Made by a program: the position numbers and the translations under genes
Shown: positions 16,604 through 25,584 of the stretch, piece by piece
Position numbering within the stretch: position 1 is the stretch's first letter
How the letters are laid out: the number at the start of each line of letters is the position of its first letter
The notes under the pieces: generated by a model
What the model saw: the letters and a program-made list of their open reading frames with translations, nothing else
What the model was told of the DNA's origin: nothing
Database searches by the model: none
NCBI GenBank assembly: GCA_946405805.1
Contig: CAMJIL010000014.1
Span: forward strand, 1-50,078
DNA length: 50,078 nt
Source: an uncultured Prevotellaceae bacterium
GTDB taxonomy: Bacteria; Bacteroidota; Bacteroidia; Bacteroidales; Bacteroidaceae
Reading direction: 5' to 3'

Positions 16604-17392
16604 TTATTTCTTGTTCCATAGACGCCACGACTCATCAGCCTGCAGCAACAACATCTCAAGACCGTTCTTTGTCATTGCGCCCTGCTCCTTTCCTTTCTTG
16701 AGAAAGAGAGTTTCGTCAGGATTGTAGATGAGGTCGTACAATATGTGGCGTGATGTGAGGGCATCATACGGGATGTCGGGGCACTCGTCATAATGAGGTG
16801 CCATGCCGCATGGTGTGCAGTTGACGATGACGAGGTATTCCTGCATCATTTCGGGAGTTATCTGGCTGTATGTTATCATGTTGTCTCTTACGGTGCGGGA
16901 AACGAACACTGTCTCCAGTCCCAGTTGTTGCAGGGAGTAGTTGATGGCTTTGCTGGCGCCACCAGTGCCGAGGATGAGAGCTTTCTTATGGTATGACATC
17001 AGAAGAGGGCGCATGCTGTTGATGAATCCGAAGACATCGCTGTTGTAACCTTCGGTATAGTATGTCTTCTTACCGGTCACCTTTGACTTCAGTTCCTTTA
17101 CGGTTCCGACATCGTTGGTGTGGGTTACCTTAATGACATTGACAGCTCCGACGGAACGTGCCTCGGGAGAAACATAGTCAAGGTATTCCATCACCTTTTC
17201 CTTGTATGGAATAGTGACGTTGAGGCCACACAGGAATTCTTCTTTGTCGAGAAGTTCCGGCAAGTCTGCAATGTTCTTCAACTCATGTTTCTCATAGACA
17301 GCATCGATATGCTCATTAAGAAACTTCTCATTGAAATAACCCGGTGAGAATGAATGTCCCAAAGGATTTCCGATAATACCAAATTTTCTCAT
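16604..17392 (-). CDS. aroE: Shikimate dehydrogenase AroE
   Basis: The 262-residue protein begins MRKFGIIGNPLGHSFSPGYF (shikimate site serines). It has NVTIPYKE with the catalytic lysine, GAVNVIK, and GTGGASKA as the NADP-binding loop. It reduces 3-dehydroshikimate to shikimate in aromatic amino-acid synthesis. I choose ATG 17392; an ATG at 17413 would add seven residues (MKIKQIK), less typical but possible. A C-rich repeat lies between it and the ubiE/menG stop. Confidence 0.95.
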   Translation of the reverse strand: MRKFGIIGNPLGHSFSPGYFNEKFLNEHIDAVYEKHELKNIADLPELLDKEEFLCGLNVTIPYKEKVMEYLDYVSPEARSVGAVNVIKVTHTNDVGTVKELKSKVTGKKTYYTEGYNSDVFGFINSMRPLLMSYHKKALILGTGGASKAINYSLQQLGLETVFVSRTVRDNMITYSQITPEMMQEYLVIVNCTPCGMAPHYDECPDIPYDALTSRHILYDLIYNPDETLFLKKGKEQGAMTKNGLEMLLLQADESWRLWNKK

Positions 17393-17420
17393 CTTTATTT
17401 GTTTTATTTTCATTACTTAT

Positions 17421-17452
17421 CCTCCCCCTAACTGGGGGGAGACGGAGGGGGG
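17421..17452 (-). repeat. C-rich inverted repeat abutting a stop codon
   Basis: The minus strand reads a C-rich run then an inverted G-rich arm (CTCCCCCCAGTTAGGGGGAG core), starting exactly after the TAG of the methyltransferase gene. It is the second copy of the element described at 11961-11993. Confidence 0.7.
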
Positions 17453-18190
17453 CTACTTATACGCCACATATATCGTACATATTCCGAACGTCAGCCTTCT
17501 GAATGTTGTCTTGCTGAATCCTATCTTCTTCAGTATGCCCATCATTGTCTCTCCTTGCGGAAAAGCCTCTATGGTTTTGTTGAGGTACGAGTATGCCGAG
17601 GTGTCGTGACTTATGAGTTTGCCGTAAAATGGCAGAATGAGGTTGCTGTATATGTGGAAGAGTTGTTTCATGGGAAATGATACCGGCGTAGTGAGTTCCA
17701 AAACGCAGAACATTCCGCTTGGTTTCAGTACGCGATACATCTCCGAAAGTCCCTGCTCAAGATTTTGGAAGTTGCGTATTCCGAATGCTGCCGTGACGGC
17801 GTCGAAGTGGTTGTCAGGGTAGGAGAGGGCGTTGCAGTCTTCTTTCGCAAAAGTCAGTTGCAGCTGTTCTTTCTTTGCCTTCTGTCTTGCCACTTCAAGC
17901 ATTCCCTCGCTGATGTCGATGCCTGTGATGTTAGCCTTAGGCATCTTCTTTGCCATCTGCAATGCCAAATCGCCGGTGCCTGTTGCTACATCAAGGATGG
18001 AAGTGCCGTTTCCCGTCACATATTTGTCCAGGGCCTTGATGGCAGTGTAGCGCCAGTATCTGTCAATGTTCCACGAAAGGCGATGGTTAAGCATGTCGTA
18101 GGTGGGAGCGATGTTGTCGAACATCTTCTCCACCTGACTTGCCTTGTCACCCTCCGAAGAGTAGGGCTTTATTTCTTCCTGCTTATACAT
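17453..18190 (-). CDS. ubiE: Demethylmenaquinone methyltransferase UbiE/MenG
   Basis: The 245-residue class I methyltransferase begins MYKQEEIKPYSSEGDKASQV at ATG 18190. Family features are FDNIAPTYDMLNH, the SAM-binding ILDVATGTGDLAL and AFGIRNF. It methylates demethylmenaquinone to menaquinone, the quinone expected in Bacteroidales. The in-frame extension to 18214 is encoded by a CTCTTAC heptad tract and is not taken as real. It stands between aroE and purC in the minus-strand series. Confidence 0.95.
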   Translation of the reverse strand: MYKQEEIKPYSSEGDKASQVEKMFDNIAPTYDMLNHRLSWNIDRYWRYTAIKALDKYVTGNGTSILDVATGTGDLALQMAKKMPKANITGIDISEGMLEVARQKAKKEQLQLTFAKEDCNALSYPDNHFDAVTAAFGIRNFQNLEQGLSEMYRVLKPSGMFCVLELTTPVSFPMKQLFHIYSNLILPFYGKLISHDTSAYSYLNKTIEAFPQGETMMGILKKIGFSKTTFRRLTFGICTIYVAYK

Positions 18191-18205
18191 TTCAATAATG
18201 GTCAA

Positions 18206-18242
18206 AGGTCTCACCTCTTACCTCTTACCTCTTACCTCTGAC
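18206..18242. repeat. Heptad tract (CTCTTAC)
   Basis: About four units fill the gap between the ubiE/menG start and the purC stop. Confidence 0.8.
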
Positions 18243-19196
18243 TTACAATGTCTTCAGATAGTCGGTAACGTTCTTCTCTATGCGGGCCTCGATATTACTC
18301 TGGTCTGTAGAGCGGTCGAACTTCTCACCGACGATGTGTTCGTAGAGCTCGATGTAACGTTCTGCTACTGATTCTGCGTATTCGTCTGTAATCTCAGGCA
18401 TTGTCTGACCAGGCTCATTCATGAAGTTGTGCTCTATGAGCCACTGTCTTACGAATTCCTTTGACAGTTGCTTCTGTGGCTCGCCCTTTGCAAACTTCTC
18501 TTCGTAGCCGTCAGCATAGAAATAACGTGAAGAGTCAGGTGTGTGTATCTCGTCGATGAGATAAACCTTTCCGTCGCGCTTGCCGAATTCATACTTTGTG
18601 TCAACGAGGATGAGCCCCTGCTTTGCTGCTATCTCCTGACCGCGTGCAAAGAGCTTGCGGGTATAGTCTTCCATCACCTCATAGTCCTCCTTTGACACAA
18701 TACCCTGTGCGATGATTTCCTCCTTGGAGATATTCATGTCGTGACCCTCATCAGCCTTTGTGGTAGGAGTGATGATAGGTTCTGGGAAACGCTGGTTCTC
18801 CTTCATGCCGTCAGGCAGCTTTACGCCACATATCTCGCGGCAGCCCTTCTCGTAGTCGCGCCAGGCAGAACCGGTGAGGATGCCGCGGATAATCATCTCA
18901 ACCCTGAAGCCTTCGCACTTCAGACCAACCGTAACCTGTGGGTCTGGAGTAGCAAGTTTCCAGTTAGGGCAGATGTCCTTCGTAGCATCAAGGAATTTTG
19001 CTGCTATCTGGTTAAGAACTTGTCCCTTGAAAGGAATTCCCTTTGGCAGTACTACGTCGAAGGCAGATATTCTGTCTGTAGCTACCATCACCATGATGTC
19101 GTCATTGATGGTATATACGTCGCGTACTTTACCGTGATACACTGCTGTCTGTCCCTCGAAGTGGTACTCTGTCTTTGTTAATGCTTTATTCGCCAT
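18243..19196 (-). CDS. purC: SAICAR synthase PurC
   Basis: A 317-residue phosphoribosylaminoimidazole-succinocarboxamide synthase. The N-terminal [11 protein letters not shown] and [11 protein letters not shown], the central [15 protein letters not shown] and [11 protein letters not shown] with [12 protein letters not shown] are all intact. The length is that of the longer eukaryote-like bacterial form. It joins CAIR and aspartate in purine synthesis. It overlaps the phoH end by 11 bases, showing translational coupling. Confidence 0.97.
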   Translation of the reverse strand: MANKALTKTEYHFEGQTAVYHGKVRDVYTINDDIMVMVATDRISAFDVVLPKGIPFKGQVLNQIAAKFLDATKDICPNWKLATPDPQVTVGLKCEGFRVEMIIRGILTGSAWRDYEKGCREICGVKLPDGMKENQRFPEPIITPTTKADEGHDMNISKEEIIAQGIVSKEDYEVMEDYTRKLFARGQEIAAKQGLILVDTKYEFGKRDGKVYLIDEIHTPDSSRYFYADGYEEKFAKGEPQKQLSKEFVRQWLIEHNFMNEPGQTMPEITDEYAESVAERYIELYEHIVGEKFDRSTDQSNIEARIEKNVTDYLKTL

Positions 19197-20157
19197 CGTT
19201 GTTTTTATTTAGTTTGTTGTTAATATCGTCGTATTCCTGGAATTTGTTTACTATGCGTGTCACCAGCTTGTGTCTTACGATGTCCTTGCTGTCCATGTGT
19301 ATGACTGCAATGCCTTTTGTGCCTTCCAGTATCTCCATTGCCTGTTGCAGACCGCTGGCATGGCTGCGTGGCAGATCCACCTGTGTCAGGTCGCCGGTGA
19401 TAATCATCTTTGTGTTCCATCCCATGCGGGTCAGGAACATCCTGATTTGTGCAGGAGTGGTGTTCTGCGCCTCGTCAAGTATCACCACCGCATCCGACAG
19501 CGTCCTGCCTCGCATGAAGGCAAGCGGTGCTATCTGTATGATGTGCTTGTCTATCATGTCCTGCAGCTTGGCCTGCGGAATCATGTCTTCCAACGCGTCG
19601 TAGAGAGGTTGCAGATATGGGTCTATCTTCTCCTTCATGTCTCCCGGCAGGAAGCCTAATTTCTCTCCGGCCTCCACTGCGGGGCGCGAAAGGATAATCC
19701 TCTTTGCCGTCTTCTCCTTCAGGGCTTTTACGGCAAGGGCGATGGAGAGGTATGTCTTACCCGTGCCGGCAGGACCGATGGCAAAGACCATATCGTTCTC
19801 CATGTAGGCGTCGATAAGTTCCTGCTGATTGTGGGAACGGCTCTTGATGGGTTTGCCCGACAGGTTATAGACCACAACATCCTTGGCGCTGCTGTCGCGT
19901 GTCTTGCGACCCTTTACGATGTCGAGGATGTCCTCCTCGCCAATGACGTTGAACTTCAGCAGGTGCTGCTGCATCTTCTCCATCGACTCCTCGTAGGCAC
20001 ACAGCTCCTCTTCGTCGCCCAAAACCCTGATGACGTTGTCACGCGCCATGATGCGGAGCTTCGGAAACAGCGAACGGAGCATCTGCAGGTGGCTGTTGCC
20101 CACACCATAGAATGCTACGGGGTCAATATCTTCAAGTATAATATGCTTCTCTGTCAT
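19186..20157 (-). CDS. PhoH-like ATPase
   Basis: A 323-residue protein with a small N-terminal domain (1-110) and a P-loop ATPase with Walker A GPAGTGKT near residue 129, [16 protein letters not shown], Walker [10 protein letters not shown] and [11 protein letters not shown]. This is the usual PhoH/YbeZ build. YbeZ-type proteins are linked to ribosome and RNA metabolism, often beside ybeY, which is not here. It is the first gene of the minus-strand series. The promoter lies so close that the mRNA would be almost leaderless. Confidence 0.92.
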   Translation of the reverse strand: MTEKHIILEDIDPVAFYGVGNSHLQMLRSLFPKLRIMARDNVIRVLGDEEELCAYEESMEKMQQHLLKFNVIGEEDILDIVKGRKTRDSSAKDVVVYNLSGKPIKSRSHNQQELIDAYMENDMVFAIGPAGTGKTYLSIALAVKALKEKTAKRIILSRPAVEAGEKLGFLPGDMKEKIDPYLQPLYDALEDMIPQAKLQDMIDKHIIQIAPLAFMRGRTLSDAVVILDEAQNTTPAQIRMFLTRMGWNTKMIITGDLTQVDLPRSHASGLQQAMEILEGTKGIAVIHMDSKDIVRHKLVTRIVNKFQEYDDINNKLNKNNDGE

Positions 20158-20168
20158 AAAACAGGTGG

Positions 20169-20200
20169 CAAAGTTACAATTAAATTATGAGAAATACAAA
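20169..20200 (-). promoter_or_regulatory. Promoter of the phoH-purC series
   Basis: On the minus strand TTTG (20200-20197) and TAACTTTG (20176-20169) are 20 bases apart. The phoH ATG follows 11 bases after the -7 box. Confidence 0.7.
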
Positions 20201-20229
20201 ATTTTTTTCTATATATCAATATTTTTTTG

Positions 20230-20237
20230 TAATTTTG
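20230..20237 (+). promoter_or_regulatory. -7 promoter box of the peptidase-like gene
   Basis: TAATTTTG matches the TAnnTTTG box 20 bases before the ATG at 20258. The -33 region is only a T-run. The box stands divergently to the phoH promoter. Confidence 0.5.
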
Positions 20238-20257
20238 CGCTCAAATTCTGAAAAATA

Positions 20258-21031
20258 ATGCAATTAAACAAACACACATATCTCAATGGGTTTACTTTCA
20301 TAGTCATTATTCTGGCCCTCGGAAGGTGCGGATATGACTATACCCACAAAAACGATGCCGCAGTGCCGGAAGATTCCGTGGCAACTGTTGACGGCAAGGT
20401 GCCAGTGGCAAAGATGAATTATGATTTCTCGAATCCCCCTTCGTTTAAGTCTATAAAGGATATGCCGCACAGGGTTTATTCCGTGCCGGATTTCTCGAAC
20501 ACCTTTCCTGACGAAAACGACGTGCAGTTGATAGCGGCTGACGAGAACGGCGTTCGTCCTCCAAAGAATCGTCAGGAGGCGGAGCATCGCATGGAGGACC
20601 TCGTGTTTGTCGGTGCTAATCCGTATTTTTACATCGACAACCTCAAGCAGAGCATTCCATACCTTGTGCCAAAGGCTGCCATGCTGCTGCACGACATCGG
20701 CAAGTCGTTCTATGACTCCCTGTATGTAAAAGGTATTCCGCTGCATCAGATTATCGTGACCAGCGTGCTGCGTACCGACGAGGATGTGGCGCGGCTGCAG
20801 AGGTTCAACCGTAATGCGACGGAAAATTCCTGCCACCGCTACGGCACGACGTTCGATATAGGTTACAACCGATACAAGACTGTCTCAACAGAAGCTGAGC
20901 CTCGCCGTCAGGTGCGCAACGATACCCTCAAGTGGGTGCTTGCCGAGGTGCTTCGCGACAAACGTGCCGCCGGCCGCTGCTACATAAAACACGAGGTAAA
21001 GCAAGGCTGCTTTCATATCACGGTGAGGTAA
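20258..21031 (+). CDS. Membrane-anchored LAS/M15-type peptidase-like protein (DUF5715-like)
   Basis: A 257-residue protein with one N-terminal hydrophobic segment (about 10-23), so probably exported or anchored. The C-terminal half has the LAS metallopeptidase pattern: VTSVLRT, then SCHRYGTTFD with His193 and Asp200, and a last His253 in CFHITVR. The family includes D-Ala-D-Ala carboxypeptidases, so a role in peptidoglycan trimming is reasonable but unproven. It resembles proteins labelled DUF5715 in Bacteroidales. It stands alone and is followed by heptad tracts and a hairpin. Confidence 0.7.
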   Translation: MQLNKHTYLNGFTFIVIILALGRCGYDYTHKNDAAVPEDSVATVDGKVPVAKMNYDFSNPPSFKSIKDMPHRVYSVPDFSNTFPDENDVQLIAADENGVRPPKNRQEAEHRMEDLVFVGANPYFYIDNLKQSIPYLVPKAAMLLHDIGKSFYDSLYVKGIPLHQIIVTSVLRTDEDVARLQRFNRNATENSCHRYGTTFDIGYNRYKTVSTEAEPRRQVRNDTLKWVLAEVLRDKRAAGRCYIKHEVKQGCFHITVR

Positions 21032-21060
21032 CGGTTAACGGTTAAAGTTTAACGGTTAAA
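21030..21060. repeat. Heptad tract (GGTTAAC/GTTTAAC)
   Basis: Four degenerate 7-base units overlap the stop codon of the peptidase-like gene. Confidence 0.75.
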
Positions 21061-21065
21061 GACGA

Positions 21066-21098
21066 ATGGCGCAAGATGCATCGAGCATCCTGCGCCAT
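21066..21098. repeat. 33-bp hairpin repeat, copy 1
   Basis: Arms ATGGCGCAAGATGC and GCATCCTGCGCCAT enclose a five-base loop, with one A-C mismatch in the stem. Copies occur at 24545-24577 and 47336-47368. It probably acts as a transcription terminator for the peptidase-like gene. Confidence 0.75.
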
Positions 21099-21103
21099 TT
21101 TCG

Positions 21104-21183
21104 GTTAGCGTTTAGCGTTTAGCGGTTAGCGACGAAGGTTTTCGTTTTCGTTTTCGTAGCGAAGCGCCGTGGGCGCTTTGATC
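21104..21183. repeat. Heptad tract plus short palindrome
   Basis: GTTTAGC-type heptads (21104-21131) and TTTTCG repeats are followed by AAGCGCCGTGGGCGCTTTGAT at about 21163-21183; the reverse complement of this palindrome lies at about 24615-24636. The following GATCCGCCCGAGC also has relatives near 24387 and 49848. Confidence 0.65.
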
Positions 21184-21209
21184 CGCCCGAGCAGGGAGAC
21201 ATATACTTT

Positions 21210-21496
21210 CCCCAAGTTCGGGGATTTATTCAAATCGGTTTTCAGCGTTTCCCCAGACTCGGGGATTTATTCAAATCGGTTTTCAGTGTTTCCCCAAGCT
21301 CGGGGATTTGTTCAAAACGGTTTTCAGTGTTTCCCCAAGCTCGGGGATTTGTTCAAAACGGTTTTCAGTGTTTCCCCAAGCTCGGGGATTTGTTCAAATC
21401 AGTTTTCAGCGTTTCCCCAAGCTCGGGGATTTGTTCAAATCGGTTTTCAGTGTTTCCCCAAGCTCGGGGATTTGTTCAAATCAGTTTTGAGTATTT
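21210..21496. repeat. 41-bp minisatellite, seven copies
   Basis: Seven direct repeats of exactly 41 bases start at 21210, 21251, 21292, 21333, 21374, 21415 and 21456. Each has a palindromic core CCCCAAGCTCGGGG followed by ATTTGTTCAAA and a GGTTTTCAG segment. Because 41 is not a multiple of three, all three plus frames are open by chance and the same peptide is shared between them, so I regard it as non-coding. Units vary at only a few positions and there are no unique spacers, so it is not a CRISPR array. From 21497 to 21631 nothing else is recognisable. Confidence 0.9.
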
Positions 21497-21631
21497 GCAA
21501 GAACGTTTGCAAGGATTTAAATCTGTTTCTTTCTTTGTAAAAGCATAGCCCCCGCCACTATATATTGTCGTTTATCCAGCATTATGTATAGAACTGTGGA
21601 CGGGGGACTATGCTTATGTTATTTTTGATTC

Positions 21632-24160
21632 TTATTCATTTCCCGACATGATGTTAGAGATGACCACCATGTCGCCCACGTTGACCTCGCCGTCTTGGTT
21701 TACGTCACCACGGATGCCGACGATGCCACCACCAGAGATTTCGAGCTTATAGACAGCCTTTTCAGAATCTTCGAGTCCGGCCTTCGTTGCATAGAGCGTC
21801 AGGTTGATGGTCTGTCCAACGCCAATGTCGTTACCAGTGCCCTCGCGACCTTCCGGATAGGTGTACTTATAGTGGAATGTCACATCCTTTGTCTCACATT
21901 CGAAATGCAGGCGACCGTCCTCAAGCGTTGCGGTAGGAGTATAGCACTTGGTCTCCTCCATCTCCTCCATGCTGAGGAAGTTCTTCCAAACGGGGGCAGC
22001 CTTGTATGCAGCCAAGTTCTTGCGCGGCACGTAGAGGGTTGCACTTCTGTACAGGTTAGAATTGAATACGTTACTGTTGATACTGATAGGTGTCTCCCAA
22101 GGAGCAATAATGTTCTTAATATTCACGCAGTTGTACATGCCGCTGCCCAGTTCTGTCACCTGTGCTCCAAAGGCTACGCTTACAGCCTGTAGGAATGGTG
22201 ATTCGCTTGGACGGAATTTGCGTTCGATGTTACGGCCCTGATATACAGTGTAGTTGGCACCACCATTATCGAATGTGGGGTAGCTATAGTCATTAAAGGA
22301 AATGCTCATATCGCTGTTCTCAATGCGGATAGTCTTGATGCTGTCGTTCCAGCTGAAGGCTTGGTCGCCGACCGACATTACAGAAGCAGGAATCACAACA
22401 TCCTGAATGCGAGTACTGTTAAAGCAATTATCAGGAATAGCCATCAGAACCTTCGGAAGTACTATGGTTTTCAGCTTATAGCAGGTATAGAAAGCTGCAG
22501 AACCCATTTCCACCACATTGGGGCTCATGCTTATCAAAAGTTCGTCTGTATCACTAATGTTTCCTGCCCCTTCGAAGGCACTCACGCCAATAGTCCTGAC
22601 GCTGTTGCCAATTACAGCATTCCTAAGGAACGGGCTGCGTCCCTCACCATCGCCAACAGCAGTCACCATAGAACCCCATATTATTGTTGTTGCCTGTGGG
22701 AAAGGTGATTCGCCTGGACGGAATTTGCGTTCGATGTTACGGCCTGAATATACAGTATATCTTGCACCACCGTTATCAAAGGTGGGGAAGCTATAGTCAT
22801 TAAAGGAAATTGGCTCGTCGCTGTCCTCTATGGTTATGGTCTTTATGCTGTCATTCCAGCTGAAGGCCATATCGCCGACAGACGAAACAGTAGAAGGAAT
22901 CACAACTTCCTTGATGCGCGTACTGTTAAAGCAGTTGTCAGGAATTGCTTTCAGCACCTTTGGAATCTCTATGGTTTTCAGCTTATAGCAGGTAGAGAAA
23001 GCAGAAGGACCGAATTCATCCACATAAGAACCCATGCTAATCAACAGCTCATCCACATCACTGTTGTTTCCTGCACCCTCGAAGGCACTTGCGCCAATAG
23101 TCCTGACACTGTTGCTTATGACAGCCGCCCTAAGGAATGGGCTTTTTGCTTCGCCATTGCCAATAGTTACAACCTGATTACCCCATACTATTGAAGTAGC
23201 CTGTGGGAAAGGCGATTCGCTTGGGCGGAACATACGTTCGATGTTACGGCCTGAATATACGGTATATTTTGCACCGCCATTATCAAAGGTGGTAAAGCTG
23301 TAGTCATTAAAGGTTATTGGCTGCTCACTGTCTTCAATGATGATGGTCTTAAGGCTGTCATTCCAGCTGAAGGCCATATCGCCAATATACATCGCAGAAG
23401 CAGGAACAACGACTTCGCTTATGCGCGTATTGTTAAAACAGTTGTCAGGAATTGCCTTCAGAACCTTCGGTATCTCTATCGTCTTCAGCTTACTACAGTT
23501 CAAGAAAGCCGATTTGCCTATACTGTCAACATTAGCGCCCATAGTAATCTCAAGAATAGTGCTGTTGCTGGAAATACCTGCATCACAGAAAGCCTCAGTA
23601 CAAATTGTCTTAACGCTGTTGCTTATGAATGCCTTTGTAAGGAAGTAACAGCGTGCCTCACCCATGCCTATCTCCGTCACCTTCGGACCCCATGTTATTG
23701 AAGTAGCCTGTGGGAAAGGCGATTCGCTGGGGCGGTTCATACGAATGATGTTACGACCTGAATAAACGGTATATTTTGCGCCACCGTTATCAAAGGTTCT
23801 GTAGCTGTAGTCATTAAGGGTAATTGGATTATCACCGTCTTCAAGAATAACGGTCTTAAGACTGTCATTCCAGCTGAAAGCCTGATCGCCGATATACCCC
23901 ACGCTGGAAGGTATAGAGACACTTGTGATTTCTATACCATTAAAGGCTTTGTCTCCTATGGCTGTAACCTTGTAGGTTTTCTGGTTATAGGTTACGGTAG
24001 CAGGAATACTCACATCTCTGCCATAGGCCGTGTTATAGGACTTGACTGTCACGGAGTCCATTTTCGAAACCTTATAGGCCAGGCCGTTCACCGTGAATTC
24101 CTGTGCTCCTGCAGCTATCGCCGTCAGCATAAGCACGAATGTTAAAATAGATTTTTTCAT
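21632..24160 (-). CDS. Secreted BspA-like leucine-rich repeat protein with dockerin-like C-terminus
   Basis: The 842-residue protein has a signal peptide (1-19, cut after AGA) and BspA/LRR_5-type repeats. About four large internal units of some 165 residues recur, each marked by GD(M/Q)AFSWNDS(L/I)KT, a NDYS..TFDNGGA segment, a YTVY.GRNI segment and a PKVL.AIPDNCFN segment. The C-terminus GDVNQDGEVNVGDMVVISNI looks like one dockerin or EF-hand calcium loop, a tail common on exported Prevotella proteins. BspA-like proteins act in adhesion to host or other bacteria. The near-identical nucleotide units make the gene prone to unit gain or loss. It is transcribed alone. Confidence 0.88.
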   Translation of the reverse strand: MKKSILTFVLMLTAIAAGAQEFTVNGLAYKVSKMDSVTVKSYNTAYGRDVSIPATVTYNQKTYKVTAIGDKAFNGIEITSVSIPSSVGYIGDQAFSWNDSLKTVILEDGDNPITLNDYSYRTFDNGGAKYTVYSGRNIIRMNRPSESPFPQATSITWGPKVTEIGMGEARCYFLTKAFISNSVKTICTEAFCDAGISSNSTILEITMGANVDSIGKSAFLNCSKLKTIEIPKVLKAIPDNCFNNTRISEVVVPASAMYIGDMAFSWNDSLKTIIIEDSEQPITFNDYSFTTFDNGGAKYTVYSGRNIERMFRPSESPFPQATSIVWGNQVVTIGNGEAKSPFLRAAVISNSVRTIGASAFEGAGNNSDVDELLISMGSYVDEFGPSAFSTCYKLKTIEIPKVLKAIPDNCFNSTRIKEVVIPSTVSSVGDMAFSWNDSIKTITIEDSDEPISFNDYSFPTFDNGGARYTVYSGRNIERKFRPGESPFPQATTIIWGSMVTAVGDGEGRSPFLRNAVIGNSVRTIGVSAFEGAGNISDTDELLISMSPNVVEMGSAAFYTCYKLKTIVLPKVLMAIPDNCFNSTRIQDVVIPASVMSVGDQAFSWNDSIKTIRIENSDMSISFNDYSYPTFDNGGANYTVYQGRNIERKFRPSESPFLQAVSVAFGAQVTELGSGMYNCVNIKNIIAPWETPISINSNVFNSNLYRSATLYVPRKNLAAYKAAPVWKNFLSMEEMEETKCYTPTATLEDGRLHFECETKDVTFHYKYTYPEGREGTGNDIGVGQTINLTLYATKAGLEDSEKAVYKLEISGGGIVGIRGDVNQDGEVNVGDMVVISNIMSGNE

Positions 24161-24200
24161 AACTATATTTATTGTTTAAATTAATAGATAAATTCCGCTG

Positions 24201-24208
24201 CAAATATA
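24201..24208 (-). promoter_or_regulatory. -7 box before the BspA-like gene
   Basis: The minus strand reads TATATTTG, matching TAnnTTTG, 40 bases before the ATG at 24160. The nearest TTTG upstream is 25 bases away, longer than usual. Confidence 0.4.
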
Positions 24209-24320
24209 CATTTAAGAATAGATATGCCTATTGCAAAATTGCATTTCATTGTTGCAAAACTGCAAAAAGTGCTTGTTTGAGATATATTTTTAGAAAAACA
24301 TATACAAAACATGAATAAAC

Positions 24321-24354
24321 AAGCCCCCTGAGCACATTTGTACTCAGAGGGCTT
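24321..24354 (-). terminator. Hairpin, probable terminator
   Basis: Arms AAGCCCCCTGAG and CTCAGAGGGCTT pair over about twelve bases with one mismatch, and the minus strand continues TTGTTTATT. It would end minus-strand transcripts coming from the gene at 24637-25545. Confidence 0.55.
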
Positions 24355-24394
24355 AAACATTTCGCTCTATCTATAAAAGAAGGACCAGCTCAGG

Positions 24395-24440
24395 CGGATT
24401 TGCAATCCGACTGCACTTAATATTTGGATTTGCAATCCAA
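24395..24440. repeat. Pair of GGATTTGCAATCC palindromes
   Basis: CGGATTTGCAATCCG (24395-24409) and TTGGATTTGCAATCCAA (24424-24440) have the same palindromic core with different outer bases that keep the symmetry. A degenerate relative lies near 24517-24531. The stretch 24161-24636 holds no gene. Confidence 0.6.
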
Positions 24441-24544
24441 AATTTTCTCGCATTCTTGGACGAGCCAAGCGTCACCCTTCGGGATGCCGAGCGACAAATG
24501 CTTATATTCAATGCGGCCGGATTTCAAATTCGCCCGAGCGGAGA

Positions 24545-24577
24545 ATGGCGCAAGATGCATCGAGCATCCTGCGCCAA
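24545..24577. repeat. 33-bp hairpin repeat, copy 2
   Basis: Nearly identical to copy 1 at 21066-21098, with the last arm base changed (GCGCCAA). It lies about 60 bases past the stop of the gene at 24637-25545. An 8-base TTTCTTCA/TTTTTTCA array follows at 24581-24612. Confidence 0.7.
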
Positions 24578-24636
24578 TTTCATTTCTTCATTTTTTCATT
24601 TCTTCATTCTTAATCAAAGCGCCCACGGCGCTTTGA

Positions 24637-25545
24637 TTAACCTTCGTCGCCGCCACCGCTGTTGTCACCACCGGTGCCAGGGTCAGAAGGAGTGTCAGTT
24701 CCCGGAGTGTCGGTTCCCGGGTCCGGTGTTGGTGTCGTGCCTCCAGTGCCTGGGTCAGAAGGAGTGACCGTGCCTGGAGTATCTGTACCCGGAGTGTCCG
24801 GTGTAGTAGGTGTGGTAGTTCCGCTGTTGCTGTTAATCTTGCCACCGCTGATGTAGTAGAGCTTTGCGCGGTCTTCGATGCTGAAGAGCACGTTGATGAG
24901 TTCTGTCAACTCTGCTGTAGGCTGCAATACGTTGAGGGCGTTCAGTATGTCGTATGCCTTGCGGATAGCCTCGTCGGTAGCCTTGCGGGCTGCGGCCAGT
25001 TCGCCCTTCACCTTCGCACTTTCGTTATCCACGCGCACGGTCACGAGGTTCAGCACCTTGTTGGCTTGTGTAACGGCCTTCTGCACCCACTCATCGATGC
25101 CCAGTTCGGCAAGGGTGTACTCTGTTGCTGTCTGCCACTGCTGAGCCATGTTTATTACATTGCGTGCCTCGGCCTCAAAGCCAGCACTCGTTGAAAAATT
25201 GAAGTCTCTGAACACCTGTCGTGCCAGCTGTGCCTTGCGGTAGAGAGGCTCCGTCTCAGGCAGGTTGAGCAAGCCGTTGAGGATGCCCAGTATCGTTGAC
25301 ATATACTTATCCTCCAGCCCATCTTCTTTCTTCAAATCGTCAGAGGCGAAGTCCTTGCCCGAGAAGCGCTTGAAGGCAGCATCCTCAGCCTGACGCGCTG
25401 CCAGCACCTGCTGTATAGCGATTGTCAGAGGCGAATTGTCTGTTGTAAATCCTGTCAGTCTGTCACAGCATTGTTGTGTTACACCATCGTGGTTGGCGTT
25501 CGACAGACGCGCAAAAAAACTTGTTGTTAGAATTCTGTTTGCCAT
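24637..25545 (-). CDS. DUF6261-like protein with Pro/Thr/Gly/Asp-rich tail
   Basis: From ATG 25545 the protein has 302 residues and starts MANRILTTSFFARLSNANHD. It has a mainly helical domain to about 235, then a low-complexity tail of PGTDTP/SDPGTGG repeats ending GGDEG. No signal peptide is visible. It resembles Bacteroidales proteins labelled DUF6261, of unknown function. The frame stays open upstream through the 42-bp minisatellite to a GTG at 25956, giving a 439-residue variant with 14-residue repeats. I reject this because the array is open in several frames on both strands. The tail ending resembles that of the HU-like protein at 48120-48737. Confidence 0.65.
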   Translation of the reverse strand: MANRILTTSFFARLSNANHDGVTQQCCDRLTGFTTDNSPLTIAIQQVLAARQAEDAAFKRFSGKDFASDDLKKEDGLEDKYMSTILGILNGLLNLPETEPLYRKAQLARQVFRDFNFSTSAGFEAEARNVINMAQQWQTATEYTLAELGIDEWVQKAVTQANKVLNLVTVRVDNESAKVKGELAAARKATDEAIRKAYDILNALNVLQPTAELTELINVLFSIEDRAKLYYISGGKINSNSGTTTPTTPDTPGTDTPGTVTPSDPGTGGTTPTPDPGTDTPGTDTPSDPGTGGDNSGGGDEG

Positions 25546-25584
25546 AATCTTAGAATTTTGGTTAATTGATAAAAAAAAATTATA

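Noticed and set aside
21210..21496. CRISPR array
   Set aside because: The whole 41-base unit is repeated with only scattered changes; there are no unique spacers and no cas genes.
21169..21548. Protein-coding genes over the 41-bp array
   Set aside because: All three plus frames are open with the same repeated peptide, as expected from a stop-free 41-base unit; no start context or family is seen.
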